Source: Gracilariopsis chorda (lineage: Eukaryota; Rhodophyta; Florideophyceae; Gracilariales; Gracilariaceae). From it: DNA of 64,000 nucleotides. This document shows positions 9,329-21,814 of this stretch, piece after piece. The translations under genes and the position numbers were made by a program. Within the stretch, counting starts at the first letter, position 1; each line of letters starts with the position of its first letter. Under the pieces are notes generated by a model. The model did not search any database and was not told where the DNA came from. It saw nothing but the letters and a program-made list of their open reading frames with translations. The stretch covers positions 62,001-126,000 of the forward strand of contig NBIV01000044.1 of the NCBI GenBank assembly GCA_003194525.1, given 5' to 3'.

Positions 9329-11431
9329 ATGGCCCCGTTCACAGATCTTCGCAGAACTGTTGGAACAACTGTCAACAGCCGAGCTCATCTGTTTAAAAAT
9401 GACGCTGAATGCAAACGTTACTATGGATCTCTATGGAAGTCGACAACGGTACAAAGTTCTGTCCTCAATGTTGAAATTCGTAAGGTCAACAATCAAAATC
9501 TCACTTTGCTGACTGTGAAGTTTAGTCTACCGAACCGAGATAAAGAAGTAACTCTACCTCTATCTAGTGTCAAACTAGGTAGCGGTGTTGACGAAGCCGT
9601 GAATGCTGCAGAAGAGCCTCTTACCGAGGTTGAACCCATTAATACGCAAAATGTCTAGGGAGATGCTTTTGTGACACCATCTCAGATGCAAGCTTTGCAG
9701 CCGCAAACAAGTTCATTAAGCGAAAATGCACCTGCCCAATCAACTGTAATTCATGGTCGTGTGTGGGAAACCTGTACGACGTTGAGTCCTTTGAATGGTT
9801 GTATGCAAATGCATCAGTGGAAAGTGGTTGGCCCAGCCAGAGATTTTATCTCACCGCGTCACGTTCCTCCAAACATGAGTGCATTAGATTTCTTCCTTTG
9901 GATGTTCTCTATGCTGCATTTGCAGTTCATAGTGAACAGAACGAATGTTCGGTTAGAAAGAAAAGACGCTCGGAGTACTTCAGGGAGAGAATTGCTCAAA
10001 TTCTTTGGAATTCTTATCCTCATGACTTGCATTGAGTTCTCTAACAGACGGGATCTTTGTAGCCTCGAGCCTTTTTCTAAGTTTATTCCTCAGCCAAATA
10101 CTGGTCTTGCGATGTCACGGAACAGATTTAAAATGCTTAGAAGTTCAATATGGTTCAGCGGAAATGGTGTGACTGAAGAGCAGGGAATCGCGCGTTGGTC
10201 CTTCGTAGCAGATTTTGTGAAGGCAATCAATGACCATCGTCGGTCTTTTGTCACGCCATCACATGCCTTATGTGTTGACAAAGGAATTTTACGATGGTAT
10301 GGATTAGGCGGTAATTGGATTGGTGTTGGGCTTCCACACTATACGGCATTAGATAGAAAGTCGGAAATTGGTCTTGAAATGAAGGCCGTATGTTGTGCAC
10401 GAAGTGGCATAATGCTGAACATTGAGCTCAGTATGGGTGCAAATATTCCGGAACAAGTTTTTGATTCTGATAACGCCCATGGAACGGCAGTCTTACTTCG
10501 CTTAGTGCAACCATGGTTTGGATCAGAAAGTTTGGTATGTGCGGGTTCCTTTTTTGCGTCTGTCAGTATCGCGAAAGCATTACTGGAGAAAGTTTTAAGG
10601 TTTACTGGAGTTGTCAAAAATGCTACTCGTGGATATCCCATGATACATCTCTCCGAAACTACTTTATCGGACAGGGGAGATTTTGTATCTATGCTATCGA
10701 AAGGAAGCATTATCAAGAATGATATAATGGCTGTAATGTGGATGGACAGAGAAAGAAGGTATTTCGTATCCACCTCTGGCACGGTTAATCCTGGCTCTCC
10801 TATTATTTGAGAAAGGTGGAGACGGGAGGAAAATATTTCTAAGAAAGTGGAATTGGAGGTCGCAACTCCCGAAGTGTGTGAAGAGTAATACAAAAACTGT
10901 TCAGTGGTCGATCGCCATTACAGATGCAGACAAGATGATCTGAAACTGGAGAAGGAAATTGAAGTGAAAGAGTGGTCATTTCGAGTGAACTGCTCTCTTT
11001 TATCGATTTGTATTGTGGACGCGTGGAAGTTGTACAAAGCCGCAAATGGAACCAAAAACGTGAAAAGTCTGCACCACTTCTATTGCCAATTGGCTGATAA
11101 ACTAATTGAGAATACATGGTATACCACAGGTCTAATGAGTAGAGATGAGCAAGAATTTGAAAATGTTCATGAGAAGCCAATGTTTGCAGGCACTGGCTTG
11201 CATTTAATGCAGATGAGTAGAAGGAGAAAAAACAAGGATGGCAAGACTACAAAAGCTTTATATCAAGGACGATGCAATTTCTGCAAAGGTAATAAAAAGT
11301 ACAAGTTTTTATGTTCTGGGTGCGATATCAGAGAGGAAAAAGAAGTATTTTTATGTCACACTGGTACTAATAGAGATTGTTTTATGAAACAAATTGAAGA
11401 GTATCACGATATATTGAAGTTCAGAAGCTGA
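9329..11431 (+). pseudogene. piggyBac transposase (DDE_Tnp_1_7), three stops and lost catalytic Asp
   Basis: One continuous frame of 701 codons from ATG at 9329, interrupted only by nonsense codons: TAG at 9656, TGA at 10808 and TAA at 10886. The catalytic region is clear: ALCVDKGILRWYG keeps the first Asp (10277). LVCAGSFFASVSIAKALLE corresponds to the second catalytic Asp but has Gly (GGT at 10544). WMDRERRYFVST keeps the third. The C-terminal part has VDRHYRCRQDD and FRVNCSLLSICIVDAWKLY, then a Cys/His-rich zinc domain with CNFC, CSGC and a final CFMKQIEEYH, as in this family. No frameshift was found in 2.1 kb, so decay is recent or by substitution only. A remote chance remains that some stops are read through, but the Asp loss argues against activity. 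Confidence 0.85.
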
Positions 11432-11716
11432 TAACGATGTCCACAACCTTGTGAACCTTCGTTTTTTATATTAAAAATCTATGTTTGAATTCAAAAGTTT
11501 ACAATAAGTTGGTTTTACCTTTAGCCCCATACTAATTCAATCCCCGTTACTTAGATTTGCTAGATTATTTAAACTCTATGACGAAACTGCCCCTTTAACA
11601 GATGTCACCGTATTCTTTCTGCTATTCAAATGGGTGTTATAAACGTTCTGAGAGTTTAAAGATATTTAGAATTAGTCGGGCTCCCGAAGGGGTTTTGGAG
11701 TTTTATGAAACCCAGC

Positions 11717-11785
11717 GAGGTTCGAACTCATATTTTGTTGCTCGCATGTGACCTGACGACCACTGAGGTGCTGTTAGAGCTCAGT
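11717..11785 (-). other. tRNA-like segment (A-box and B-box), possible SINE remnant
   Basis: On the minus strand a D-arm-like CCTCAGTGGTCGTCAGG is followed about 35 nt later by a T-loop-like GAGTTCGAACCTC, the arrangement of RNA polymerase III A and B boxes. Stem pairing is too imperfect for a functional tRNA gene. It sits in the 3' non-coding part of the piggyBac element. A comparable segment lies at about 32168-32228. Confidence 0.35.
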
Positions 11786-11967
11786 TTTCGTCTTCTACAA
11801 GTACTTATAGTTGAAAGACCACCCGGTTGGCCATGTTTCAAGCTCGAAATTTGGAATGTGAGGCCATGCGGATCAGACTTCAATTCTTTCTTTAATTTTG
11901 CGTGCTGCTGTGCTGACCGCATATGAGTTCCACGCACCGGTCCGATAGACACTAGTTTTTGAATTAA

Positions 11968-12535
11968 TAGTAGAGCGCATTTCCAACATGTTATCCACCT
12001 CTCATTGAACCGTTAAGCAGTAGTGTGGCACAGTTGGCTTAGATTGCAGCAATCTTTCTACAGTCACCGGCTTGAACTTTGTAACTTCACCATCAGTATA
12101 CAACGGCATGCCTTGTACTTGTGCGAGCATAGCGGGGGCTGCCTCTGGAACTCCGTGAACAAGTGCATCCTCCACATCTGCTGCAATCACGCGGCCATCT
12201 GGTCCAGTTTCAGTAATGGATTTAAGGGTACGCTAGCGTTTGCCACAGATACTTGGGCTATGGGCGAGGCCAAAACTCTTCATGTTGTCGTATGCGCTGC
12301 AGCTACAGGTGATGCGGCTGCGCTGTTTGAGGTGTGGACGGCATTGAAATTGGGGGTACGGGTTTGGGTGTTCGCTCAGATGGCTGAGGTTCTGTGGTGT
12401 ATTTAACGGTCAGTTCATCGGCCACGTAGTCTTTGAAGGCTGCAATGTTCTCTTCTTCTTCGACGAAAACAGCGACTGGGGTTCCAACCGGAACATCTGC
12501 AGCGCCATCTTCAAAGAATACCTTCATTCACCGTA
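11968..12535 (-). pseudogene. Dihydrolipoamide acetyltransferase (E2) pseudogene, lipoyl and subunit-binding part
   Basis: The minus strand reads KVFFEDGAADVPVGTPVAV then FVEEEENIAAFKDYV, the C-terminal half of a lipoyl domain. A Pro/Ser/Thr linker follows, and then in shifted frames VLASPIAQ and TETGPDGRVIAADVEDAL, the peripheral subunit-binding domain. FKPVTVERLLQSKPTVPHYC and DNMLEMRSTIN open the catalytic domain. The sequence stops at TTAA 11964-11967 and the rest of the domain is at 8575-9188. The lipoyl-lysine half is missing upstream of 12535. Frameshifts in the subunit-binding domain and a TGA after LTVQ show that the gene is dead. No introns are visible, so a retrocopy or a decayed duplicate are both possible. 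Confidence 0.82.
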
Positions 12536-15438
12536 ATGTTAGCATGTGAGCCCAGCTGTTAGCAGATGTATATGCGCACTCTGATTTCAAAACGCAAGTC
12601 CATCCCAAGCAAACAAAGACAAATTGCCCTCCGCAAAGCTGCTAGCAGATTACTCACACACTTTGTTGTGTGGGCATTAGAAGGGGCCTTGATCTTCGTC
12701 ATTGGTAAAGAGCGCGCTATATCGGATGGACTTGACTTCCGCCATGCCGCAATCCATCCCCTTCTCCTGAGGTTGCTCCCCACTTTGAACCTCAAACCAG
12801 ATAGTGCTGAGCAGAAACAAATCGCTCTGATGTGAATGCAGGTAGAAGCGGGCACTACTGTGTCCATTGTCTGTAAGAATTCCCTATGCTTGCTTCTCCA
12901 TATCTGCGCTAGCTTTTCCCTTCCCAATATGCCCACCAGAGAGCTGTCAGACGTGATGGACAGTCCGTGATGCCTAAACTTTCGGGAAATCGCTGCCTTG
13001 TGCGCCAACCATTTCCTAGTAAACGTCTCTCAATGAGAGGTGAGTAAGGCATCTTTCTTATCGAAATTGACAAGAAAATGCTCGTACACGATGCCTCCCT
13101 CCGCAAACTGCTATATCTTCATTGGTATCCTGGCGCTAGCAGCGACACTTCTTATGTACCTTATTGCTGAGCTGTTCCGCTGCACGATTCCCATCTGCTT
13201 TATCATCCCTTCTGTTCCACAGAGACCTTTCAGCTGACTACAGAAATCATCCCCTATAGCATTGTGATCGTCCTTGAATTTATTGCAATGCCTTTGCTAC
13301 ACGAGAAATCGTCATCTGCAGTTGTGGGGTGTCCGATTGGCCAATCCTTTCCACCGTTTTGCAATGATATTGAAGACGAATAAACTAGCAGGGTGAATAC
13401 TTGTTGCAATCATTGCAATCATGTCAGGCGTCACGCATAAACCGCAATGCTGCCCAACTTAAAAGCCACATGGCAGCCTCTACCCGTGCAAGCTGAATTG
13501 GAAGTATGTCTATGATTCCCTGCACAAGTCTCTTTTCTTCTTCTATATTCGCTTTTGCATGCATCTGCTTCGCTTCACTCAACACCTGCGAAGTTGAGCT
13601 AGTAGCCCGTGGTGCCACATCCATTTCCCCAAACGAGCGTTTCCTCTTTTCGGATCGCTTACAATCGTCATATACGTTTTTCCCGTTAGAACGCAGAGTG
13701 GACACAATGATTTCCACTCCAACGATATTAACCTTCCCCAAATCTGCCTTACATCGTTTTTGAGAATGATGCAAAACCTGACGCCCACCTTACCCATACC
13801 GAGACACACCTTCACTAACGCCCTTGTCTCTTTGCACGTCTGCGCTCGTCACACGAGTACCCAATGGTTGCATAATAGGATTCAATTGTAAATGACAGTA
13901 TGCGTACATATTATATCGGTTGCCGTAATCAAAGTACGCAAATTAATCTGAATCTTCTTATCCTGATGCTTCAAAGCGAGAAACACATGTTCCGTAAACA
14001 CTTTTGACCTCCCCAAACTTCCGCTTCAATACTCTACCATCTCGAATATGCTTTTGTTTTGCTGGGTTAGTTGCGATGATACCATGTAGCGTAACTCTTT
14101 TCAAAAGAACGGCGTTTGCCTTCGGCTGGAACCTTTCATCATTTAACAGCGGTGCAGTGGTAACAGACCATGTTTCATCGTTGTTCCGATCCAGTTGCTC
14201 CCAAAACGTGCAATGCATCAATCTTTGTCTTGCAGCTGTCATTCGAACATCTTTTGGTACATGAACTAGACGACAATACTCTACTGCTCCCAATACAGCG
14301 CTCTTGTCACCACTCGGAGATACAATTTGTTCCTGAGACATATTCGTTGAGATATCTACAGGCACAACTCCATTAGTAATAACTGGTACATCTCCTCAGA
14401 TGTATTGAGTTTGTTCATCGCAATTTCCTGTGCGTATGATGCTCACCGTAGTTGATGCAAGTTCCTACGTCCAATTCTGGTTGTGGCTAGATTTTAGCTG
14501 GTCATTACTCAGTGTTCTAATTTGCTGCATAGTAATTGATTTTTTCACCTTCTTATGTGCCAACAAAAGAGTTTTGGTTGATAGACGAGCGTTCTGTGCG
14601 CCTATTATATTTTAATCTTTGATGACTGCCTTGCATTCTGATTATCGAGAGAAGCGGCTTTGATCAAACATTCAGCTTCCTCGACTGTCTTGGGCACTTG
14701 GACTGTGTCCGCTTGGGTTGGATCGTGTTGTTTGGTACATAATCTCTTCAAGTTGGAAGAAGAATTATGCTGCTCGTGGTGTTCTGAGGTGTTCGAACCG
14801 ACGGCATAGACTGTGCTTGTTTCCGTCTTCTAGTAAAACGTTGATTGGCAAAAGGTCACTCAACAAACAAGGGTATGCAGATGAGTTAAGGTGTTGTTCA
14901 CATGACTGTGGAAATTTGTGGGCTGCAGACGGAAACGAAATTTGGCCAGCACGTTTTGCTACCTTGCCTTTTACTGGACGTCGTCAAAACTTGCGTTCAC
15001 TGTTTCCGCGTAAATAAAATCACAGTACGGCCCTTAACCCTTCAGAAAAGGTTTAATCTTCTAACCTTTCAGAGAAAGATAAGTGTTAAACTGTTACACA
15101 TGTAGCGCAGGAGATAAATGGAAACCAGGGTACCGGCAGAATCGTGTTTGGTTTAGAATTTCACTGCATTGCAAACAAACCAATATGATGGCCATGTGGC
15201 TTCTGATCAGTTTTTGACAAACCTATAGAGAAGATCGTTGTTTTCTTCTCTTGAGCTTCAGAAAATGTGCAGTGCGATGTCCCGTCTATAATCTATAGCC
15301 AATACGTTCATACCATTCTATGGATAACAGGGTTACTAGCTAGGCTTGTCAACTAAGTTTGGGAATGGCTTTGATTACTGCGTATTTGAAGTTGCTGGTA
15401 CAACTGGTAAAGGGTTAGCCAGTCAAGCGCAAAGCGGG
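12536..15438 (-). other. Unassigned region with two minus-strand ORFs, possibly one decayed gene
   Basis: Two minus-strand frames, 13958-14365 (135 codons) and 13424-13774 (116 codons), have even, charged composition (EKRKRSFGEMDV; QKHIRDGRVLKRKFGEV) and lie in order on one strand, so they may be pieces of one old gene. Both contain a K-R-x-F-G-E segment, which could be coincidence or an internal repeat. I recognise no domain. The rest, including 14366-15438, holds no convincing gene. The left edge abuts the truncated E2 pseudogene. Confidence 0.3.
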
Positions 15439-15585
15439 TGTGAATACTTGCGCCAGTAGTTTAGTGAAACGTGTAGACTTACACTTTTCACTGAACCTGA
15501 CAGTCAGATTATCATTAAACCACGCCTGCGACTCTACCTGACCTCTTGTGTTGATCAGCTTGCCAAGCACTACCAATGTTTTTCA
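15439..15585 (+). repeat. 5' LTR of copia element A
   Basis: 147 bp, starts TGTGAATAC and ends TTTCA. It shares blocks such as TAGTGAAACGTGTA and GAACCTGACAGTCA (the first differs by one base in the partner) with 21815-21964. Confidence 0.78.
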
Positions 15586-17554
15586 TGGTAACATCGCGGT
15601 GAAAAACTCCCCTCCTGGATTCCCACCGCACTTTCCTTTCCGCTCTACGCCACGAAAACAAACGTACCTCTTCGCTGTCTCTGCGCTTGTTATCCGCGTC
15701 CACGAATACCTGCATTCTACACTCCATCTGCGTGCGCCACTCTCACCTTCACACCCGTACAACCATAGCATCTTCTGCCCGCGACCCACGCTACATTTAC
15801 TCCATTTCGCGCAGTCTGCTGGTACACGAGACTTCACAACCTCGCACAAACATTTAAAGCTGTAGGTCTTCATTGCGAGTACCTTGTGTTTAAGCTCTCT
15901 TTGCGCGGCTTGGCGTTTCTGTACCGTTTACTTGGAGTGGAAAACTCGAATTACGACCTCATTTGCAAAATTCGGGGAAACATTCTCCCATTTCTGCAGG
16001 CTCCAAATAGCCCCAAAAGAGACCTCAAGTAGATCTAATCCGGTAAATTTGGTAAACATTTTGACAACAGTGCGCAGGACCACAAACCGTGTTACTGGCA
16101 GGCAATTTTTTACTTGTAGTTTTGGGGGAAGCATTCCCCCTTTTTGGCAACCTACGGATGTCGCCTAGATTCTAAACATTAGTGACTATCAAGCACCAAG
16201 AAAATATCCGTGATCATACTTCGGGAAATCAGTCATTCTCTTACGAGTTGCTTCTCTCTCTATTTCTTTCTATCCTCCTCTTGCGCGCGCGCACCACCTA
16301 CATTGCAACCGACGCCCCTTCGTCCGAATCATCGACGCTAGTTACCCGCTCTTTTGCACCGCCGATAAAGCTTTTGCTGCGCCCGACCTCGCACCATACC
16401 GTCTTGGTTGTTGCCGCCACCTACAGCGTAGCTCCATTAACGCTGTTGGACGTCTTCCGACTCCCTCCGCCCTCATACAGAACTAGAGCCGTGTCTTTCT
16501 CGCGTCAGCATATCCGCAGTGATCTTCGTGCTCACTCTGCTCGCCATCCGAGTCTGATCTTGCTGCCCATCGTCTCGGCGCACGCTGCCGATAACTGCTC
16601 TAAGTCTCAGCAAACTGGACGTTGTTATCCTACTCCCACTTCTCGTTCACCGACAGAACCCTGCGCAGTTGTCATCACCCGAAAGGAAATATCTTTTTCG
16701 TTCGTATCGGTTCTGTGCTGCGTAGATTCGTGTAGGCTAGAGGCTTGAACATCCCCGTGTCGTTGAACAACCCTTGTCTTCGGTTCGCGTACGGACCGAC
16801 CACCTGAAGCGTGTACGCTGCAACTCTTGGCTACTACTACACGCTCCGCATCCCCGCGCCGAACAGATAACTCTAAACCACCGCCACTTGCATAAGCATT
16901 GCGATTCGGCGCTACCTCCCCAACATAAGCACTTGAGTTAAGAAGAAAATCCCACCATTCCACCGGATTCTGCGTGGATTTGAGCATTCACCAGACAGGA
17001 AGTCTGCTTATTTGATTAAGGGCCGCTGTTTCCATCAACCCTACGTGGACGTTCGCACTCAGACTGACGACATAGTTCGCCACCTGAGCACCGGCAGGGA
17101 ATCAAGTGGGGACTTGAATAAATCCGAGAGCTATTAATCACACTCTATAACCGGTCCACCTCGGGTGTGCTATGCGCATCCTCGGAGACAGGGTGTCTCA
17201 TAGTTCAGCCCGGACTACATCGTGGTTATTGATAGCAGAGAAACTCTTGCAAGGCAAATATCTGCAAGGAACCAGAGAAGGCTTCCTGGTGAAGTCATAT
17301 CCCATGTTAGTAAGCTCTCCTGGATGGTGCGTAGGAAATTTCGCACCTCGTCCTGGTTCGTGCAGAACTTTTCAAGCGGCAGCAAATCACAACTCACCGG
17401 GAGGGTCTTAGTCGGAGTCAGAGTTCTCACCTTTAGGGCCTTCGGAGATAGCATCTCCTGCCAGTGCCCCTGCCAATAAGAATGCCTCGCCCGGTAGGGA
17501 ACCGGTGAAAATAATAAAGTACTACTCTCCGCTCTCACTTCCAGTCTTCCAGTG
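15586..17554 (+). other. Leader of copia element A; no gene
   Basis: Begins with the primer-binding site TGGTAACATCGC. The first part is C/T-rich and holds long open frames (for example 16182-16748) that are compositional. The last about 450 bp is related to the leaders of elements B and C and includes the conserved block around GGGTGTCTCATAGTTCAGCC and, at 17487-17510, a CCGGT...ACCGG hairpin 45 bp before the gag start. Confidence 0.6.
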
Positions 17555-20500
17555 ATGGATGCGGATCGAGTTATAGATACAAAGCGCGTCTTCCGCTTGC
17601 AAGGGAACGCAGACTACTATACTTTGCCGATATACATTCGCAACTTGATGCACGTCTCACAAGCACTCTTCGTGCTTAGTAAAGAGCGACCCATAGGAGG
17701 GCAAAGTATCGCCCAAGCGCAAAGGCACTGGGACGATCCCAATAGGAAAGCACGTTCCATTATTGTGCAAACCTTAGGCACACAACCCATCGTCGCCGTC
17801 TCAGACCTACTAGAACGAGAGCATTTCACCTCAATAGAAGTATGGACGAAGTTGGAATCAACCTATTGGAAGGACAACGTCCTGTGTAAGATGAACCATA
17901 GTCAACGTCTAGGCGGTATGATATTCCATGATGATCACAACATACAGAGGCACCTAGAAGATATGGAAACCATCTTCTTACACCTTGCACGCTTAGGAGA
18001 TCGACTACCTGATCCCGAACGCACCGATTGCTTACTTAGAAGACTTCCAAACTCTTTAATGGCGATGACCCCTTTGCCCTCGCCAATAACATGGAATACG
18101 ATCTAGTTGTTTCCCTTATACATTCTGAAATGGACAGGCGAAAGAATCGAAAGGCTGAACTACCTTAGAGGCCCAAGAAACAAGTAAAGTGCGACAAATT
18201 TTGTACCCCGCAGCTCAGAAATGTCACGCCGGACCAAACCAATGTACATTCAAATCCAAGAATCCCAGACGATGGAACTGTGGTAAACTTGGACACATTT
18301 GGGCCGAATGCAGAGTACAACATATGATAGACCATGCAAATAACCGACATCAAAAACCTGGATGAAATTGCATTCCGAAGAGAAACAAGAACAGATATCA
18401 AAGACCATGGGACTCAAACAGGCATGAACAACTCCCAAACCGAAACAATTGCCAACTATATAACACTGAACAAGAGCCACGAGTTTTCGTGGCAATCTCT
18501 AAGGCAATTTCTTCCTGCTTTGATAGTAAAGTCAACACTTGGCTGGACTGTGGTGCGACACATGTCCTTGGCGACGACAAATCATTGGTCTGGGACTATT
18601 ACCGTAGTAGAGTCCAAACAGTTCGCACATGCGACCGCCAGTCTAGGATCTTAGGATACGGAACAACAACACTCCCACTAGGAGATGGATTGAGTCTTCC
18701 CCAAAAACCACACACCATCGTTCGACTCTATAATCATTCCCCTCTCAATCCTTGCACAATAAACTCAGGTATCATTCTCGAACTACTCAGAGTCCCCGTT
18801 CATCATCATCAAACATCCAGACTATGGTGATTTACTCTACTGGTCACAACAGAGGGACAGACTATATCAGTTTTCGAACCCTATTCCGCCGCCAAGAACA
18901 CAAACGGCAACTCCGTTCCCAAGTGCCACCGCCAAGAACTGGCACAACAGACTTGGTGAGACAGATAACGATACGCTCTGGTCCTGTTTGGAACAATCGA
19001 AAGGGATCCCAAACCACTTACGCTCCGAGGTATACAACATCCAATACTCAGACTGCATTGAAGCTGGTACAAAACGGGCTGCCGTGAAACCCTCAGCGTC
19101 AACTGCCATGAACCCCCTAGAACTGATGCATACAGACCTTACTTGTCCCGTCACACCACCTTCATTACAAGAATCGAGGTATATGCATGTTTTCCTTGAT
19201 GAAAACACAAGATAGTCATCCATATACATTACGGATAGGAAACAGCAGTTCTTCCCTTCCATAAGATGGTACAAAACTCGCCGTGAGAACGAATTACAAG
19301 GCCATAGACTCTACTGCGTTCGCCTTGACGGTGCCAGAGCGAACTAATCTGACGAATTCATCACATACGCGTCTAAAAATGAAATCATACTCAAGTACAC
19401 TCCGCCTTACACCCACCAGTCAAATGAAGCAGCAGGAGATATCATCCAAGACCTTTTGAAAACTGCAAGGACCTTTCTGCCTGCTTCACAACTCCCTCAA
19501 GAACTATGGGAAGAGGCGATATACCACGCAAACGGGATACGTAACCACCTACCAAGCTCTCGTGTAGTTATGGAGATTCCCTACACATATGGTTCAAGAG
19601 AAAGCCAGACTTTCGAGACTTCTGAAGTTTGGTGAAAAGAGACATGGTTTTATCTACAGGTCAGAGACTGGGCCTAATAAAACGCTCCCGCCTTGTGCAG
19701 TTCCTGGAAAAGTTGTTGGTATGAAAATTCTACGCACTCAGTATCGGATCTATATTCCTTCGCTACGCAAACTAGTTATATGTAGACAACAGAATTTCAC
19801 AATCAAAAAGGAAAGACTCCCTTCTACCCATCAAATGATTGATTTCGGCTCATTGAGACGAAACGAAGCGGAGAGTGAAATGCTAGATACCGACGAGTAA
19901 CATATGGACGCATCTCTAGCTAAGTGCTTGGTATCAAGGCCAACGCCCGACAACGAGGAACACTAATTCATGGTCCCAGGGACCTTTAGAGAAGCACGGA
20001 ACATTCCGGAGTGATCCGATGCAATCGATAGGGATAAAGAGGCTCTAACCAGCAGAAAGACGTGGAAACTGGTGGACCGGAAACCTGAAATGAAACCCCT
20101 GCCATTTGTGTGGACGATCATAGCGAAGCATATAAGCAGCAATCCACTGAAGGTACTGGTAAAGACTCAATTAGTGGTCCGGGGAGCCAAACAGGAGCCG
20201 TACTTGGATTACGATCAGGAAAAGTTATACGCCCCCGTAGCACCGCTGGAGATAATCCGATCCGGGCTGCCGAAAGTGGCTGCTTAATGCTTAGTAATAG
20301 AAACCTTGAATAAAGTAACGCTTACTTGTAAGGGGACCTGGAAAAGCCATTAATAATAGAACAGCCTATCAATTTGTCGGGCTTGTCATATCAGCACGGA
20401 AAGGTCTGCCTACTACTGAATTCGATGTACGGTGCGAAACAAGCAGGACTCATCTGGGGATTGCTTATCCACTGAGAGCTGATAAAGCTAACGTTTCGGC

Positions 20501-21540
20501 AGTCGCGAACTGATGGCAGAATTTATATATACAATTCTAGTATTGGGTTCATTATACCCGTAGTTGTAGTCAATGACGTACTAAAGTTGTCGAAATCAAA
20601 ATCTCTCCTGGAATACTTTATGGAATAGATGAAGAAACATTTTCAAGTGAAGTTTCTTGGTGAACTAAATTACTTTACTGTGATGGAAATTAACAGGGAT
20701 AGCAGAGGCATTTGGGATTCACAAGAAAGATATGTCTTGAAGACGCTGGAGAAGAACGGATTAGTGAAATCGAATCCTTCGCAAGCTCTGTTGACTACCC
20801 CTTGCGATCTGACGGATCTAAGAAACGACGAACAAGGTCTATGCACTGTGCTTCATGCCCGATATCGGAGATTGGTAGGGCATCTGTTGTACAGGGCTAT
20901 GAAGTCAAGGCCGGACACCATGTTTGCAGTTTCAATGCTAGCGAGTCAAATGCATGCTCCTGGAATGAGAAATACTGGAGTTGCGAAAAGGATTTTATGG
21001 TACCTGAAATGTACGAAGGCCTATTGCCTCTACTTTCCATCAAGGGCCAGCCAGCCAATGGAAGCATATTGCGATGAAGACTGGGCTGGTTGCAAGAATA
21101 TCAGAAAATCTACAACTGGTACATTGGTAAAGGTAAAAGAACCCATTTCCTGGACAGCAAGGAAGCAGACGATAATGGCGCTATATTCTGGAGAGGTTGA
21201 GTATGTCGCACTGTCCTACAGCGGAAAGGCCGTGACATGGCTAAGTAGAGTGTTTTGAGAAATGCTGAATGAAACCATATTTGAAGACGAACAGTAAGTC
21301 ATGTATCCCATACCAGTATTCAGTGATATCTCCACCATGTTATCAATTTTTCAAAATGCCGGAACATCTGAGAGTAACAAACATACTGCTCAGAAGTACC
21401 ACCATGTAAAAAAATTGGTGACGAATGGCTTTGTTCGCATAGAATTTGTGCGGACCTAAATGCAGTCTGCCGACGTGTTTACTATGTCGCTGAAGCAAGA
21501 TTTTCTGCACACATTGAGTTTGCTGTGTGGGGTATACACT
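17555..21540 (+). pseudogene. Copia A gag-pol pseudogene
   Basis: Gag begins at ATG 17555 (MDADRVIDTKRVFRLQGNAD) and runs to 18106, with the copia Gag core QPIVAVSDLLERE. A zinc knuckle is seen in another frame near 18270 (WNCGKLGHIWAEC) but its first Cys is lost. Protease at about 18537 has WLDCGATHV, so DSG has become DCG. Integrase pieces lie at 19080-19560 (ELMHTDLTCPV; EIILKYTPPYTHQSN in frame). Reverse transcriptase and RNase H lie at 20072-21258, with VVVNDVL replacing the catalytic VVDD and AYCDEDWAGC in RNase H. Numerous stops and frame changes; not functional. Confidence 0.82.
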
Positions 21541-21814
21541 TCTAATTTCTTTTCACTACTTTTCTAACGCTTGTGTTTTCTATTTATGTATTCGTTTTTT
21601 CTTTTATTTGTGTAACAGAAAGAAGAACCCTTTGTGCCGTTCTACGGATTTGGCTAATATGGAGATTGCTATATTTTTTACTTTCAGTGCCGATTTTTCC
21701 TACAAGGTTTTGCTGCAGAAAAAGGTTTTTAACGGTGGCACCCTTGGTCAGTTTATTGAGATAGATATATGTAGTACCCAACCATGATACTTTGTTCATA
21801 ACTGCGAGGGATGG

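Larger units (their letters stand above)
9193..11963 (+). mobile_element. piggyBac-family DNA transposon flanked by TTAA duplications
   Basis: The element is bounded by TTAA at 9189-9192 and TTAA at 11964-11967, the obligatory target site of piggyBac. The boundaries are supported independently: the E2 pseudogene reads up to one TTAA and resumes at the other. Inside is one piggyBac-type transposase. Terminal inverted repeats are weak: both ends contain CAAAAACT near the terminus, at different distances. The 3' non-coding part (11432-11963) carries a tRNA-like segment. Length 2771 bp. Confidence 0.8.

Noticed and set aside
14718-15017. 99-codon plus-strand ORF and a GTTCGAACC word at about 14790 as a tRNA
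   Set aside because: No matching D-arm or stems around the word, and the ORF has no motif.
16182-16748. 188-codon plus-strand ORF
   Set aside because: Lies in the C/T-rich leader of copia A; Ser/Thr/Pro/Leu composition follows base composition and no motif is present.
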